Below, one piece after another: positions 22,706 to 35,100 of a stretch of 64,000 nucleotides of DNA. Within the stretch, counting starts at the first letter, position 1. Each line of letters opens with the position of its first letter. This DNA comes from Balanoglossus misakiensis (lineage: Eukaryota > Hemichordata). The stretch is taken from NCBI GenBank assembly GCA_040954595.2, contig CM082587.2, forward strand, positions 7,254,001-7,318,000, read 5' to 3'. The translations under genes were made by a program, and so were the position numbers. Below the pieces are notes generated by a model, which did not search any database, was not told the origin of the DNA, and saw only the letters and a program-made list of their open reading frames with translations.

Positions 22706-24937
22706 ACAGACACGAAAACTCCAATACTATTGATTCCAGGACAACTTTACCCTGGTCATTCCAATGCCTACCCGCCCCGAGCACAGATTTTCCGGAAAAC
22801 GATAGCCCCCCAGACCTTTCGATTCATTGCTATATTAAAGGCACATAAGCTGCAACTTTTGAGATAATTATCATAATTTGTTTTTCAAACTGTACTACCA
22901 TTAGTCCATGCAGATGAAGGCAGTGAACTATACACAAGCATTATAAACCCTAAATATGAGTGCATATGGAAGTTTTAACCTGATGAATAATAAAGCTTTG
23001 CCGCAAAGGAATATGGCCGCCACCGTGGGAAAATGCTAGAAACAATGAAAACGTTGCTTACTGATAGGTATACATCAACATATTATCGATGCCCGTCTGT
23101 GGCTGTATGTTGCAATTTGAATACGCTATGTATTAAACCGGTGCCACACTGATTTAATCAGCCTCCATACACACAGCTATTGTGGTATGCGTCGCCAAGA
23201 GATGACAAACTGATGCACATACAATAATATGGCTTAATGGTGAGGATTTTAAAGGATAGGGAATACATTTGGCAGCTATGGGGGCTTAAATTTGTTTATG
23301 CAGTTGCAGCTCATGTACCTTTAAGATGGGACACTCGTAAATTTTTGCCCGTTTCTATGGGCTGTTTTGGAACATTACATCCCTAACCGTTGTCAATCTT
23401 ACAAGGGGCTGGTAACAAGTTGAAATATGCCTGACGCCATTGATATGCAAATTAGATATGTCAGATTTCAAAAGCCCCCTAGGCTTTTCAGTACGTGATA
23501 CCTATTCGTTAGTTGCACGAACCAGAGAATATCGTGAAGGATTTTATTTTCGAATATGGTCGTTATTGTATGTGTGGATTTCAGCATACCCGTACCCCCC
23601 TGAAAAAGTCACCGATTTTAGGTATTTTTTGGACGCACTCTTCCGCCGGTGTCGCTTCTTAGCAGCACGATTAGAATCTCAATTTTTATGATTATATTGC
23701 ATATTCAATTAATCGATCAAAAAAAGTTTATATAGCGCCAAAATCCAAAACAAGAAATTTTGCCCGATGACGCTCATGGTTTCAACCACACGTATCTACC
23801 GGCCAAAGACGAATAAATCAAATTATCATTGACCGGGAGAATGTGGAACTAATACCACCACCTGATTCCGATGGAGATAAAACATAATACAATGTATAAC
23901 TCAAGTGAACACATCGCGATTACTTTTTCAATAACATCGGGAGAAGTTTTATTTAAAAAAATTATATCGTTCTATGTAAACAGATATGTCATATTTTATT
24001 CATTGCAATGCCACGGTACGGATCCGGACAATAACAATATTTGCATGATCAACATGTCGTGTGACTGGAAATGCTGTCTGATTTTACACAATCTTTCAGA
24101 TCCCTTTTAAACTGAAAATTGAAGTACATGTAGCATGGTTGATGTGGACAATTAGTAGTAAATTAAATAACATTTTTATAAGGGTGGGATATGGTATGCT
24201 TTTCAAACTAGTTATGAACAACTCACTATTAAAGGTGGTAACAGCGGGTCAATTGGATAACAAATTGGTGTAAATTTGTTGAACCACGGACATATAGTGT
24301 CCATGGTTAACGAACGCATTAAAAATCAATTGATGTCCTTTCTTTAACGAAGGTGGAATGAGCTCCCTCAGATTACACGAACTAAATGTGTGGTGGTCCA
24401 TCCTACTTCCACAGACTCGCCAATTCTCACATGTGGTATATATATGCGCAGTGACCGGGCAGCCGGTGTCAGCTTTCTCAGCAGGACTGCAGGCCGAGTC
24501 GAGTCTATAGTGCACATAAATAGTATATACGAAGTGTTCTCTCCAAAAGCGACGCGTGCAGGATTTTGCACACAGCCACGAGGCGGACAACTGGAATCCG
24601 AAAAGGCCCTCACCCGAGAAATGACGTCAATGCAAGTCAGTAACCTAGCACAACCCATCACCGATTGGCTGTAGAGTTTAAGTTTCAGATTTGTACATTT
24701 CTGGACAGGGATGAGTTGAATCAACCCCGATTATATTCATTCGATAGAATCCAGATACTAAAGGTAAATGGTTGACTATACACACAGATCTTCACATAGT
24801 CACTGGAGACTGGTTTGGAGTTTAATAGTACGTGCACTGTGACACTTTCAAGTGTTTGGTGGTGCTAAAACATATGTTTCTAACGTGAGGTGGGGCTGCT
24901 GATAAATATATCAAAAGGAACTCTATCAATGTGTACA
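22706..24937. other. Intergenic stretch upstream of the fucosyltransferase-like gene
   Basis: Contains its presumed promoter near 22706-22830 and a 490-bp TIR element (22835-23324). Overlapping open frames on both strands at 24249-24724 have no recognisable domains. Confidence 0.5.
22835..23324. mobile_element. 490-bp element with TTAA-type inverted ends
   Basis: TTAAAGGCACATAAGCTGCA at the left pairs with TGCAGCTCATGTACCTTTAA at the right. TTAA ends again suggest piggyBac-like insertion. No coding capacity. Confidence 0.7.
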
Positions 24938-24939
24938 AC

Positions 24940-25056
24940 GTAGCCACAGGTGCCTGCGGATGTCGACCGGCATCTCCAGTGTAACAGACTATGTAGTCAC
25001 CATAGTATAGAATACTACAGGGGCCTTTCGACACCCGCAGGCACCTGTGGTCGTAG
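24940..25056. repeat. About 117-bp palindromic element
   Basis: CCACAGGTGCCTGCGGATGT at the left is inverted as ACACCCGCAGGCACCTGTGG at the right, with one mismatch, around a loop of about 65 bases. MITE-like. Confidence 0.7.
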
Positions 25057-25999
25057 CCTCGTCCATCACCATCAGCAGTGGCCTGGTCTCCATACCCAGC
25101 GTGTTTTAGATAAATGGAGACCAGGCTGATCAGCAATGGCATCAACATCAAATATAGAATACACAACAAAGTATAACACTCTTCAGTATACCCAATAAGA
25201 GCTTGGATTCACTTGTGATAAATTAATGTGGAATTTATCATCCTGCTATAGGCAAAATTAGCCCGCTCTGATAAACTGTGCGAGACCCAGTTTATCATCA
25301 ATAGTTGGATCTTAAACCGACAAGTCTACGTTGGAACCTCGCCATGGTCTTTCAACATCAATGGTAAAACTGGTGTAATACACGTATGCCCCCAATCTGA
25401 TTAAAATCAGATGTAGGGCACGGCGACTTGGTTTTTTATGGTGTCGCCTCACAGTGATTGGTATGCCCCGCCCCTTTTGTGCCTTTTAACGAGATATATA
25501 TCAACTGCTGGCATCTGTCGAGTCCATGTTGACATGTTTCTGGGACATGACCTTTTTTCTTATCATGTTGCCTGATTTCTTCGACAGTTACGTTTTTCAG
25601 GTGGTGTTTTCTCTCATATGCTTTATTCAATCAAACTGTGACGCTGTTATCTGCCATCTTTGTCCTCAAACCAACTTGTGGATATCATGACTGGCTTTTT
25701 CTCTACTGTTGAATTATTTTCCCCTCGCCTGTTGCCATAGTTTTCATTCATAGTTTTCTTGATCGTTTAAATTGAATTTATCAACAAAAAGGGAAGGTGG
25801 TAGATCTGCATTATCAGGAATGTTATAGTCCTTGTTTCAATGAATAAGTTATATCATTGCTGTCTTTCCCAAAACAGTTGATTTCTTGTGAAGTGGGAGG
25901 GATATGGGTCGACATTGAGGTGGTTAGCCCTACAGTAAATAAAATCCTCCTGTGTTACCACTGCGTCTTTTTCTGATATTCCCAGGTTATTATTTTTTT
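25057..25999. other. Intergenic stretch flanking the reverse-transcriptase fossil
   Basis: No intact gene. A palindromic motif AATCTGATTAAAATCAGATG is at about 25396-25415, with related copies near 26823 and 26917. The minus-strand stretch 25436-25630 is open for 64 codons and could be further decayed retroelement sequence. Confidence 0.4.
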
Positions 26000-26800
26000 T
26001 TACATATTTCTTGTTTGGTGGTGCGTATTAACGTTTTGAGGTGTGCACTTTGTTTTGTACGTTGTGAAAATTTGCTTGCAGTCAACTTGAGTTTTTCGTG
26101 TGGCAAACCTTGTTTCTGGTTTTATCTGTGATATCGTGTTCCTCTTATTTGTGTGAATGCGGTTTTGTTTATTCTGGCAAGGTCGGACGTTGTCAACTTT
26201 GATGGCCCTTGACGACATATGTCGGTCGGAATGACTTTCTGGAATGTCGGTTGTCCATAAGTGATGGATTTCTGATAGCTGCTGCGCAGTTGACCTGATA
26301 ACCTTATTTTTAAGGTCAAGATATGTTATTTCGTGTGAAGAACTTCCATTCCAAAACGAAACTTTGAAAGAATTCGTTAAGCTCGTGTTCTGTTCCAATG
26401 AAAATGAGAAATGTATCGTCTCTGAATCTCAACCGGAGTAATATTTTTGATGTTTGTTTACTACGTATATTATTTCCCCTTTTGGTTCATGGAATGTAAT
26501 GTCCTCTATATATATTTGGCGAAGAGGTACATCACGTAGGCCTGCTATAACAACAACAGCATATTTATAGAATTTCGTCGCTGAATTAGAATGTGTTGTT
26601 TTTCAGAATGGTTGATAGCATGGCTAACATGTATTCTGTCGGTGGTTTCTTTACTGTTGTTTGGTTGTTGTTTTTGGGGGCGTCTAGTGCATCAAATGCT
26701 TTTTCAACTGATTATACTTCGTCGTGTGGCGTGCCAGTGTACAGAAACTGTGGGGAAATTTGATTGGACCAATTTTTCGAATTCTGTAGTGTATATGATT
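26000..26800 (-). pseudogene. Decayed reverse transcriptase of a Penelope-like (or related) retroelement
   Basis: Reading the minus strand in several frames gives pieces of one reverse transcriptase in the right order. They are PPTEYMLAMLSTILKNNT and FSDEI (about 26563-26660), an ANIY-like piece (about 26505-26545), RFRDDTFLIFIGTEHELNEF (about 26370-26436, the F/Y-x-D-D catalytic box), ITYLDLK (about 26310-26335) and DRHMSSRA (about 26200-26220). Stops and frameshifts separate them, so it is inactive. The motif style recalls Penelope-like elements; DIRS or other lineages are not excluded. No GIY-YIG domain was recognised. Confidence 0.6.
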
Positions 26801-26822
26801 TATGTAGGTTGCTTTGGCACCG

Positions 26823-26935
26823 ATTTGATTAAAATCAGATGTGGTACGGTATTCTTTTGCTGTCGCCGAACACTACAGCAGAAGTAAGTAAAAGACTTCG
26901 CCGTACCCTACATCTGATTTCAATCAGATTGCTTT
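26823..26935. repeat. Inverted copies of the ATCTGATT...AATCAGAT motif
   Basis: GATTTGATTAAAATCAGATG near 26823 and, inverted, CATCTGATTTCAATCAGATT near 26909, each next to TGCTTTGGCAC and a TACGG-containing sequence. A third copy is at about 25396. Confidence 0.6.
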
Positions 26936-27153
26936 GGCACGACTTGTTTCACTTTTAGAAAATGGTCTACGAGTTCCAATATGTGGAGTGTCGGGCATGA
27001 ACATGCATGTGCATAACGCCTCCGCTTGTGATTGAGCGAATGTTGAATGTGTCCGTTGGTGGCGCTTTGTATTTGATGTACGATACCACCGGGCCAAATA
27101 CATGTAGTCTGGTCCCCTCCCCCATCCCACCGCTGGCTGCGCTACGACTAACC

Positions 27154-27246
27154 ACCCAATGCATAGTCTCAGTTACCCAGAGCCCTCTGCTTCTGTGCCC
27201 AGCGGAAGAAGCAGAGGGCGCTGGGTAACCGAGCCTACCCAATGCA
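27154..27246. mobile_element. 73-bp hairpin MITE with a 10-bp target duplication
   Basis: The direct repeat ACCCAATGCA occurs at 27154-27163 and 27237-27246. Between them GTTACCCAGAGCCCTCTGCT and its inverse (AGCAGAGGGCGCTGGGTAAC) form a hairpin with a loop of about 14 bases. Confidence 0.8.
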
Positions 27247-27960
27247 GTGCGTGGTTTTTACATTCCATAGCCTTATATGTAGAATTTTGAGAAAACAGTG
27301 TTACAGTGTTATTGTTATTCTCTTGAAAATTTAACACAAGGTGCCAAAAGAGGAGTATTATTAAATGATGTAAAGAACACACTATGTCACCGCGCTTGAT
27401 TTTTTGATAGAGCGCTTCAGATATTTTCACCATAATAAAACAATAGCATGACGACTACAAGAAAAGTGCTGACTCAGCATTTTCCACAATCTTTGAGACC
27501 CCATAACAGACAGCCGAATTAACTGTATATGTATCACAGTGACTTTTCGCCCAATCTTCAATCCCGATGTTTCGTGACGTTTGATAACATTCGGTATACA
27601 CAGAAACGGTAGGCTGAGATATCAGAATTCGAAAGTATTTGATGCTGGCTTGCAATTGTTTTCTTTTTATCCATTAACGTCTTTCTTCCGTCTTGCCTAC
27701 CATGACCGATTTCCCCCCCAGTATTAACCACACCGGACACTGACTGAGCAATGTGGAGCAAAACCGGACTAAACAAAATAAAACCATACCGCGGAGATAT
27801 AAGGTACCACTTTAATTATCCCACACCATTTTGATTCACTAACAGTCTGATTGTATTACACCCGATAAAATTTGATTTAAAAACAGTGAAACCCGACTTT
27901 ATATAATTTGGCAGAGTTGAAGAACCGGCGGGTGGTGATAGACACGTACGTCTACGTGTA
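27247..27960. other. Upstream flank of ABCA2
   Basis: No supported gene. Minus-strand frames at 27455-27776 are open but show no family features. Confidence 0.4.
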
Positions 27961-28393
27961 AGATGTGAACCAATGGCAGAAGAGCGCCGAGTCACGTGAC
28001 CAATCTATTTACTTCCGCTGCATCATCGGCGCAGCTGATAGTTGAGAAGCAAAACATTCACCAGTGAAAGTCTGTGCTTGAGGTCTCTAGCATTCACACA
28101 GTGCAAAAAATGCCCCGGCTTGGCCGTTCCTGTACCCAAACCGAGAAAATGTGACCGCTAGACGTTTGCGAGTTCCAAGAAGTCGAGAGTCTCGCCTTAT
28201 TCCTGTGAGACCGCGATAGTTTAGGCCGTTTTCCGCAGCTAGCTCAGCTGGCTAATATTTTGATCGTCATCCTCATCATCATCATCCTCCGGTCGAGACG
28301 ACAGTCTGTTTCGATACTCCAAGTTTGGTGTTCCTTGGCGTCTCATCCTCCCAGACGTGAGTGGAAGCGCACAAGACAGAGAAGTCGGACGAA
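27961..28393 (+). promoter_or_regulatory. ABCA2 promoter and 5' leader
   Basis: GTCACGTGAC at 27991-28000 is a perfect palindromic E-box matching the CLEAR element bound by TFEB/MITF. A CCAAT box overlaps its end (28000-28004), another CCAAT is at 27970-27974, and an ETS-type ACTTCCGCT follows at 28011. GC and CpG rise from here to the start codon, and no TATA box is seen. The transcription start is unknown. Confidence 0.6.
28110..28154 (+). CDS. Possible upstream ORF in the ABCA2 leader
   Basis: ATG at 28110 opens 14 codons (MPRLGRSCTQTEKM) and stops at TGA. It is the only ATG between here and the ABCA2 start, so if the transcript begins upstream it would be a single uORF able to dampen translation. 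Confidence 0.3.
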   Translation: MPRLGRSCTQTEKM

Positions 28394-31300
28394 ATGGGGT
28401 TTCTACATCAACTGAGACTCTTGCTATGGAAGAATTTCACGTTAAAGAAGAGAATGCCCGTAAGTAAAAATAGTTTTCTGCTGTAAAAATATTGTGATGC
28501 GAGTCGGATGCATTATGACGATCGTAGATAGTCTTTTGCGTCACAGTTTTTTTTCGTCGCATTTGATCAGTCCGGTGAAGTTTAATTTTGTAAATAATTA
28601 ATAAACCTCGTCGCGTTCGCATTCTTGCTCGGAAGAAGGGAAAGCACGATCGACCGGTCGTGAATAAACGATGTCAATATATACATGTAGGTTGTGAGTC
28701 CGTCTTTTGTTAAACTTGACCGGCTGAATATTGTGCAACTGGGACACGGTGCGTGTCGGAACTCAAGGTCCCGTGGCAGGGCTAGCAGTTTAAAATCGAA
28801 CTCTTTGTTTCCCCTAGAGGAGATTCGACGAGTGTCCTTCGACGAGTGTCTAGACTTTCCGAAATATAATCAAGCGCAACATGTCGGGGGGGGGGGGGGG
28901 GGGGGAGCGTGCGTGTCGGACTGGTCCGTCACCATGGTAACAACATGCTAGTTTTGCGGCCAAAAATGAACCGGCCATACTAGTATTTAACACACTCATT
29001 TGTGAGATGTGCTCAGCTTTGAGTGACCACATGTGGCAGTGAGGAGAAAAATCAACCCAGATATTGTTGTATCTCTACCAAAATAGAACCATGACATGAC
29101 CTTGACACAGAGCAGACTGCAGGGTGGAGGGGGGGGGGGGGTCACCATGTCACAAATACATTGTGTACCTTTATTGCCATACTAAACCTCAAAGCATTAC
29201 CTACCCTTGGAAATAATATTTAATTCAGGAAATTTACTGAGATATTGAAATTGACATCTAAATTTTTGTGTGATCTACTTTTAACGCTAACGATAAATTT
29301 TCACGAGCCCCCCCCAAAACGCAAAAATAAAATGTTGCATAAAAATGTTTTTTTTTTTTTTTTCGGGGATAATGATGCAGTGAAATATGAACGCAGCAAA
29401 AATTAAGCGTCGCATAACAGTGGCCGCTTTTGATATCGCGAAAATTGCCTGTCATGAAAATTTCCTGTTTTTAATATAGTATGTACATACGCTCATACAT
29501 ACATATACACACTTACAACGCTGTGTTAAGGTACAGGTCAAGGTTTGTATCTGATACTGTCATGCCAAATATTAATTAATAATCTGAGATTATCGATTTA
29601 TATCTAATCTGGTCAACCATAACAATTTTTTTCGGATCCAAGTTATGATAAGCACTGTATTGAAATACGGTTACCTTTAAAAATGATTAACTTTGTGGCA
29701 GCTGGCATAGCACCTTTGTGAAGACCAGACATTTCTACAATACAGGTGTTTCTCTCTTCAAAATTGATTATGATTAAAAACAAATAATTTGATAAAATAG
29801 ATCATAGTTAAAGATTACATGTGTGTAATTTACAGTTCATTTTGCATGCTATAATTTGTCAAAAGCCCCCTTCTGTCGTGGATATTTGATCAGATATGGT
29901 GCTTACCCATGCATGTAATTAGTAATGAGTTTTAGGCTGCTTTTCCTATTCCATGTACGGTACTCATTGATGCTGAGGTCAAGTTTGAGGTCAAACACTG
30001 TGTGAGGTCAAACTCTGGTCAGCTTGTCTGTACTTGTGTGATGGTTGCATAACTGTGTCCTATCTATCCAATAAGTCAACTATTAAATACTTCAGGTCAA
30101 CATTGGTTGGTTACTAATTGCTCATAAGTTGATTTTGTGATTGCCCTTCACAGGCACTTTGAGATAAAATGGCTCTGTGTCTATAGTTACAGGAACCTCC
30201 TTGAACTTGCATACCTGTGTATTAAATATATTTCAATTAATTTGGAAATTCCTGGACATATCAGAAGCTGTGTGAACTGTGCAGTGTTAGTCTTTCATTC
30301 TATGTTTAAATTTGTATTTGGTGCGAATTTTCCTGGAACTTTATCTTGAAGGTACATCACTGAGTTGTCAAAGTATAGTTGGTCTATGTTACTTCATATG
30401 AAAGGATAAAACAAAAGGGTCAAAAAAGAGACTAGCTTCTACAGGACTTGCAGCGGCAGACCTTCAATGCAGCGGGCTTGGTTGCTAGTACAACAAAATA
30501 TCAGGTGTTTTTTCTGCATACTAAAAATGCTGAATCATTGGTTGCCGGAGCGCTCTGCTTGCAATGAAAATTGTTTACTTGCACACGCCTGATGTAATAT
30601 CCATTGTGTTTCTACAAGCAGAACAGTTATTTAATACAGTTCACTAGAAACACAAAGCAATTCGCGTGAACATTGTTTTCTGTGGACTGACACATTACCA
30701 GTTGACTGTCAAAATTTGTGAAATGTACTCTAGTTTACAAAGGAGATGTTTGGGTCTATCTTTAATATATGTTTTTTTCTGCATGTACTTTCGTGATCGA
30801 CATGCAAAAATTAACTCATTATGACCATGATTTTTTTTGTAGTGTATTGTCCAGTTCAACCTGATAAAGTCTGCAAGTTTGTACATGTACATACTACATG
30901 TGTATGATAATGAATACATTGCAAATGAGAAATCTTTTATCCTAAATCACAGTTTACTTTCCAAGGGCAAATGTTGCATAAACTTTAAACTGTAAAATTA
31001 ACTCATCAGATGTAAATTACACAATACAGACAATACACTAACAAGTCTAGGTTTGCTATTGATCATGAATTCATTACATGGTGTGCACAACCGAAATCAA
31101 TGTCCAACCCTGAGGCTATGGTTGTATCAGGCTTTGTGAATGGTATTTTGCACTTTCAAAGTGTATTGGAATTCTGTCCTCTGGTTGACAGGTTAGATCA
31201 CGAGGTTACTTCTAATTCTTGCCGTACACAATTTGCCTCAAAGAATTGATATAAATGTTAAAATAATGACTTTCTATTGTTGAAATTGCTCTGTCGATAA

Positions 31301-32173
31301 AAACGCATGCACAGAGCTGAGCGTCCAAGAACATTGTACTGTTTCGGTCGTATGCCTGTGTGACTGTGAGTGACCCCTGTTCACAATTTATGTCAGCAAC
31401 TCTGCCACCTGTTGTCCTCTGTTTTTGTTCTTTGACGCACATCCCTACGCATCTTTTGTTGTGATGTTTATGAAAAATCTGGCACACTACATACGCAGTG
31501 AGAAATATTGGATATAGATTAGATTAAATAGGTACATTTTTAAGTCTATGATTTTCAAGGTCAATATGTGATGTCATCAGACAACTTCTAAAATGTGAAT
31601 TTTACATAAATTTTTGTTTCAAGAACTCTGCTGCATAATTTCAACATCACTGTACTGTATGGAAATAAAATCGCATAATTTTAAAACTACAAAAAGGCCG
31701 CATTTTAACTCTGTATCCATGGATACCGTCATTAGCAAATTCCAACACAGTATACCTCTATGTTTGTGTATTTAAATAATACTTTTTAATTGTGAAATGA
31801 TAACGGATTAACATGTCAAAAGCTCATCAGCGTTGATAATTGTGTTGACGTTGAAAACAAAGAAAGTGTGATCATTGCTCTGTTAGGAATATGGGAAAGA
31901 TCACAGTGTCATACTCAGTGTAACTGTTTCGTTTCTTGGTTTAATTTTTTAACCAAACAAAAAGATATAGAAACTATAATTGGTTTGATGTAAATTCAAG
32001 TGTTTCATGAATTCATTACTTGAAAAACGGCGATTTTCCACTCACATTGTATACTGTCATATTTTCTCTTTCCCGCTAGGTGATTGTGACCTTCGAGCTG
32101 GTCATCCCCTTGGTCCTGTTTCTGGTTCTCACTTCAATTCGCATGCGGAAGCCGTCTGAGCCGAGACCACAAG
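28394..32173 (+). CDS. ABCA2: ABCA2 exons 1-2: N-terminus and first membrane helix
   Basis: Exon 1 is 28394-28459 ([26 protein letters not shown] donor, phase 0). Exon 2 is 32080-32173 (acceptor TTTCCCGCTAG, phase 1 at its end) and reads [20 protein letters not shown], the first membrane segment (about residues 23-42). The start sits in a good context, GAAATGG. Intron 1 is 3.6 kb. Confidence 0.92.
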
Positions 32174-35100
32174 GTGAGTACTGTCTACAAGAAAAGAATA
32201 AGAGAATTTAAGACATGGTCCTTCCTTATATACCAGTGAGTATTTCATCCAGGTTGGATGAGAGTAAAACTCGCACAAAAAAGAATAAATGGTAAAGACC
32301 GATTATTCATTTTAGCGAGTTTTTTTTCAATCTTGTTTATACAAGAGGGATGGAAGGTGTGTGTAGTTGAACAGTGATTCACTATATATCCACATGTACA
32401 TTAATATAAACGGTGTCTTGTATCAAACATAATTAATGGAAAAGGGGCAGCGAGAGAGAGACTTTGTCCCTTGTAAGTTCCATTAGCTGTACCTTTTCGC
32501 TATGTTTTCAGTGTTTTTCGTTTTGCATATGTACTGCAGTTTCTTGTTCAAGTCCCTGAAGCATGATGAAATGCCCAGTATCAAGCTTATTAACACAACC
32601 TATATACTGTGTATAGTGAACATTGTTATTGTGCAAAATTTGTATTCTAGTCCGGACTAGAATTCATATGTCAACAATAACAATGGCTGTTACACACATA
32701 CAGGCTTATGTTGACAGAGTACTGGGTACATAAGCATGCTTTTTGGAGTAGAACAAGGAATTGTATTTGGTACACAGAACAAAAATTGGAAAATGAAACC
32801 AAAAGTTACAGCTAATGTCCCTTTAAATGAAATTCAGGGGATTTGAAATATGACTTCATGAGCAATTTAGTGTTTACAAGCTGAGGGTGTGGCTTGGCAA
32901 ATCGTATTAATCCCCAGTCTGGGACTGGATGCATCCAACTGAATGAGTCATACATACATGTACTAGCCTAGTATTCTTTTTTCAGCTCAGCAAAAAATAT
33001 ACATACATGTAATTTTTGGGAGATACTAGTTGCTATTATTAGGCTGTACAAGTGCATATCCACATTATACTACATGCTCATTATGAAATGTTGAGCATAA
33101 AAATTTAATATGCTAGTTTTCTGCTGAATTTCACTTTTAATTCAATTATTACAGGAATAAGGAAAATTTTGAATTTTGATGATTTTTTTTATGTCAAACT
33201 TATACACCAGCAGGAAAATCTTTTGTCAAAAGTTCCAAATTTGTTAGATTGAAAGCACCGTACTGTGCTAGGAATAGCCCTTTTCATGTGACTGAATACC
33301 ACCCAGCTGGGACTTGACACTGTCCAGATAATATATGTAAGCATCACATGCAGCATTGGACCCCCATGGCTTCATATAGTTTCTGTATTAATCTCTCACA
33401 AAACACACCAGTAATGATGTGCATGTAGGCCGTCATGATCACAATTCACTTGCACACATGAATCTTCCGTATCTGATCAAGCTTCCCAATCACAGACTGT
33501 AATTTATAGTTTTTGTCAGATATACAGTAATGCTGTTGCATCATTTGTCATTGCAAAACTGTCCCATTTTCTTGAATTTGCAATGTAGTATATTTTATCC
33601 CATGTCCAATAAATTATTTTCATCTGTGAGTTATGACGGTGTTGTGTGGAAAGAGATTCCATTTTTGGGTTGTACCATCAGTCATATTTCACACAAATCA
33701 TAGTTTTTCGGTATTGTTATATCGTTGTAATCTTTCCTGATGATTTCAACCTTGAGTTAATCAAAAAATGTGGTTGCATTAATAGATATTTTGTACTGGC
33801 ACCATGTTTTCTCCAGTATTACACTCGGGCACAATTTACTGCAAATATTTCTATGCTTTCAGCGTACAGCATAATAATTTGATGATACGACTGTCCCAGA
33901 AATTGACAAATTAGATTTTCAAATGGCATGAATTTTTATTTGATTACTCAATTTTCCAAGCCTACAGAATTTCTTTCATGGATTGATGTTATATAATTTG
34001 AACAAAAAAGCATAAAAATAACAGTTGGCAGCCCAGTTGACACAACCTATTCATTCCAGACTCATCTACAACTGTTAAACATCAAAATGGACGTGAAATC
34101 ATAAAGATATTAACTATGCATTGAAGATTCATAAAAAACTAAAAATAGGTCCTTTCTGCCAGACCCACTGTAAATCTTGATGTAATTAGTTGATTATTGA
34201 TAAGACCATCGCCATGGTGTTTCCGTTGGCGACCACTTTTTTTTTCAAAAATGTGGCATCTAGGTCCTGATAAATCACCATTATAGTCATGCCTGGATAA
34301 ATACTCAGACAGTAATCAACCAACAGTTGCTGCTGTCATGTAATTTCTAATTAATTAAACTTTCAATAAACACGGAAAATAAATTATTAGATAAAAATGA
34401 AATCCCACTGCGTACATTTTGCCAGAATGGAAGCATTAGACCATGCACATACAATGTACATATACTACAGACGAAGCAGATTATTATAAAACTCCATACC
34501 ATTCAACTGGAACTGTGCATGTACTGGTATGTATGATGTACAGATAGATTGACCAACTATACATGTCAGAGAACTACTGACTGTTCATTGAGAGGCAAAA
34601 TTTGTAGACAAAAGGCCACAGGACTGTGTCCTGTGGTGAAAGGTAACACTTATGGATAAAAATGATCCACTACGGGATTGAAAACCACAAACTGAAGAGC
34701 AAAACCCGTGAACTAAAAAAAATATGACCCTGTCTATAGACTGAATAGTGTTCATTAAATTCCATCATACTGTGGTTTACCAACGACAGATGATTGCGTG
34801 TAAGCCCTGAAAGTGACAGATATGTCTTTTAATCTTGTCTTCTGTTGTTACTTTCTCGACGTTTTGAACTTAAGAGGAAATTAAATTGTTCAGGACAGTA
34901 TCATACTAACAGTGTGTCAAGATAGTAAGTGGTTGTGAACAGGGAATAATCATGGAGGTAACAATGGAAGGATTCGCAGTGCCTTTGTAAGAACTCCACT
35001 CCATGATGGATAGTCACATATGAATGATGAGATACATTAGTGACTTGCATGTTGTCTGAGCCTTCTGAAGATAAGTGGCCATATTTATTTTTGAGATAAT

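Noticed and set aside
24249-24724. Overlapping open frames on both strands
   Set aside because: No domain, splice or composition evidence supports either.
27455-27776. Divergent minus-strand gene sharing the ABCA2 promoter
   Set aside because: Frames are short, lack splice support and match no family I recognise.
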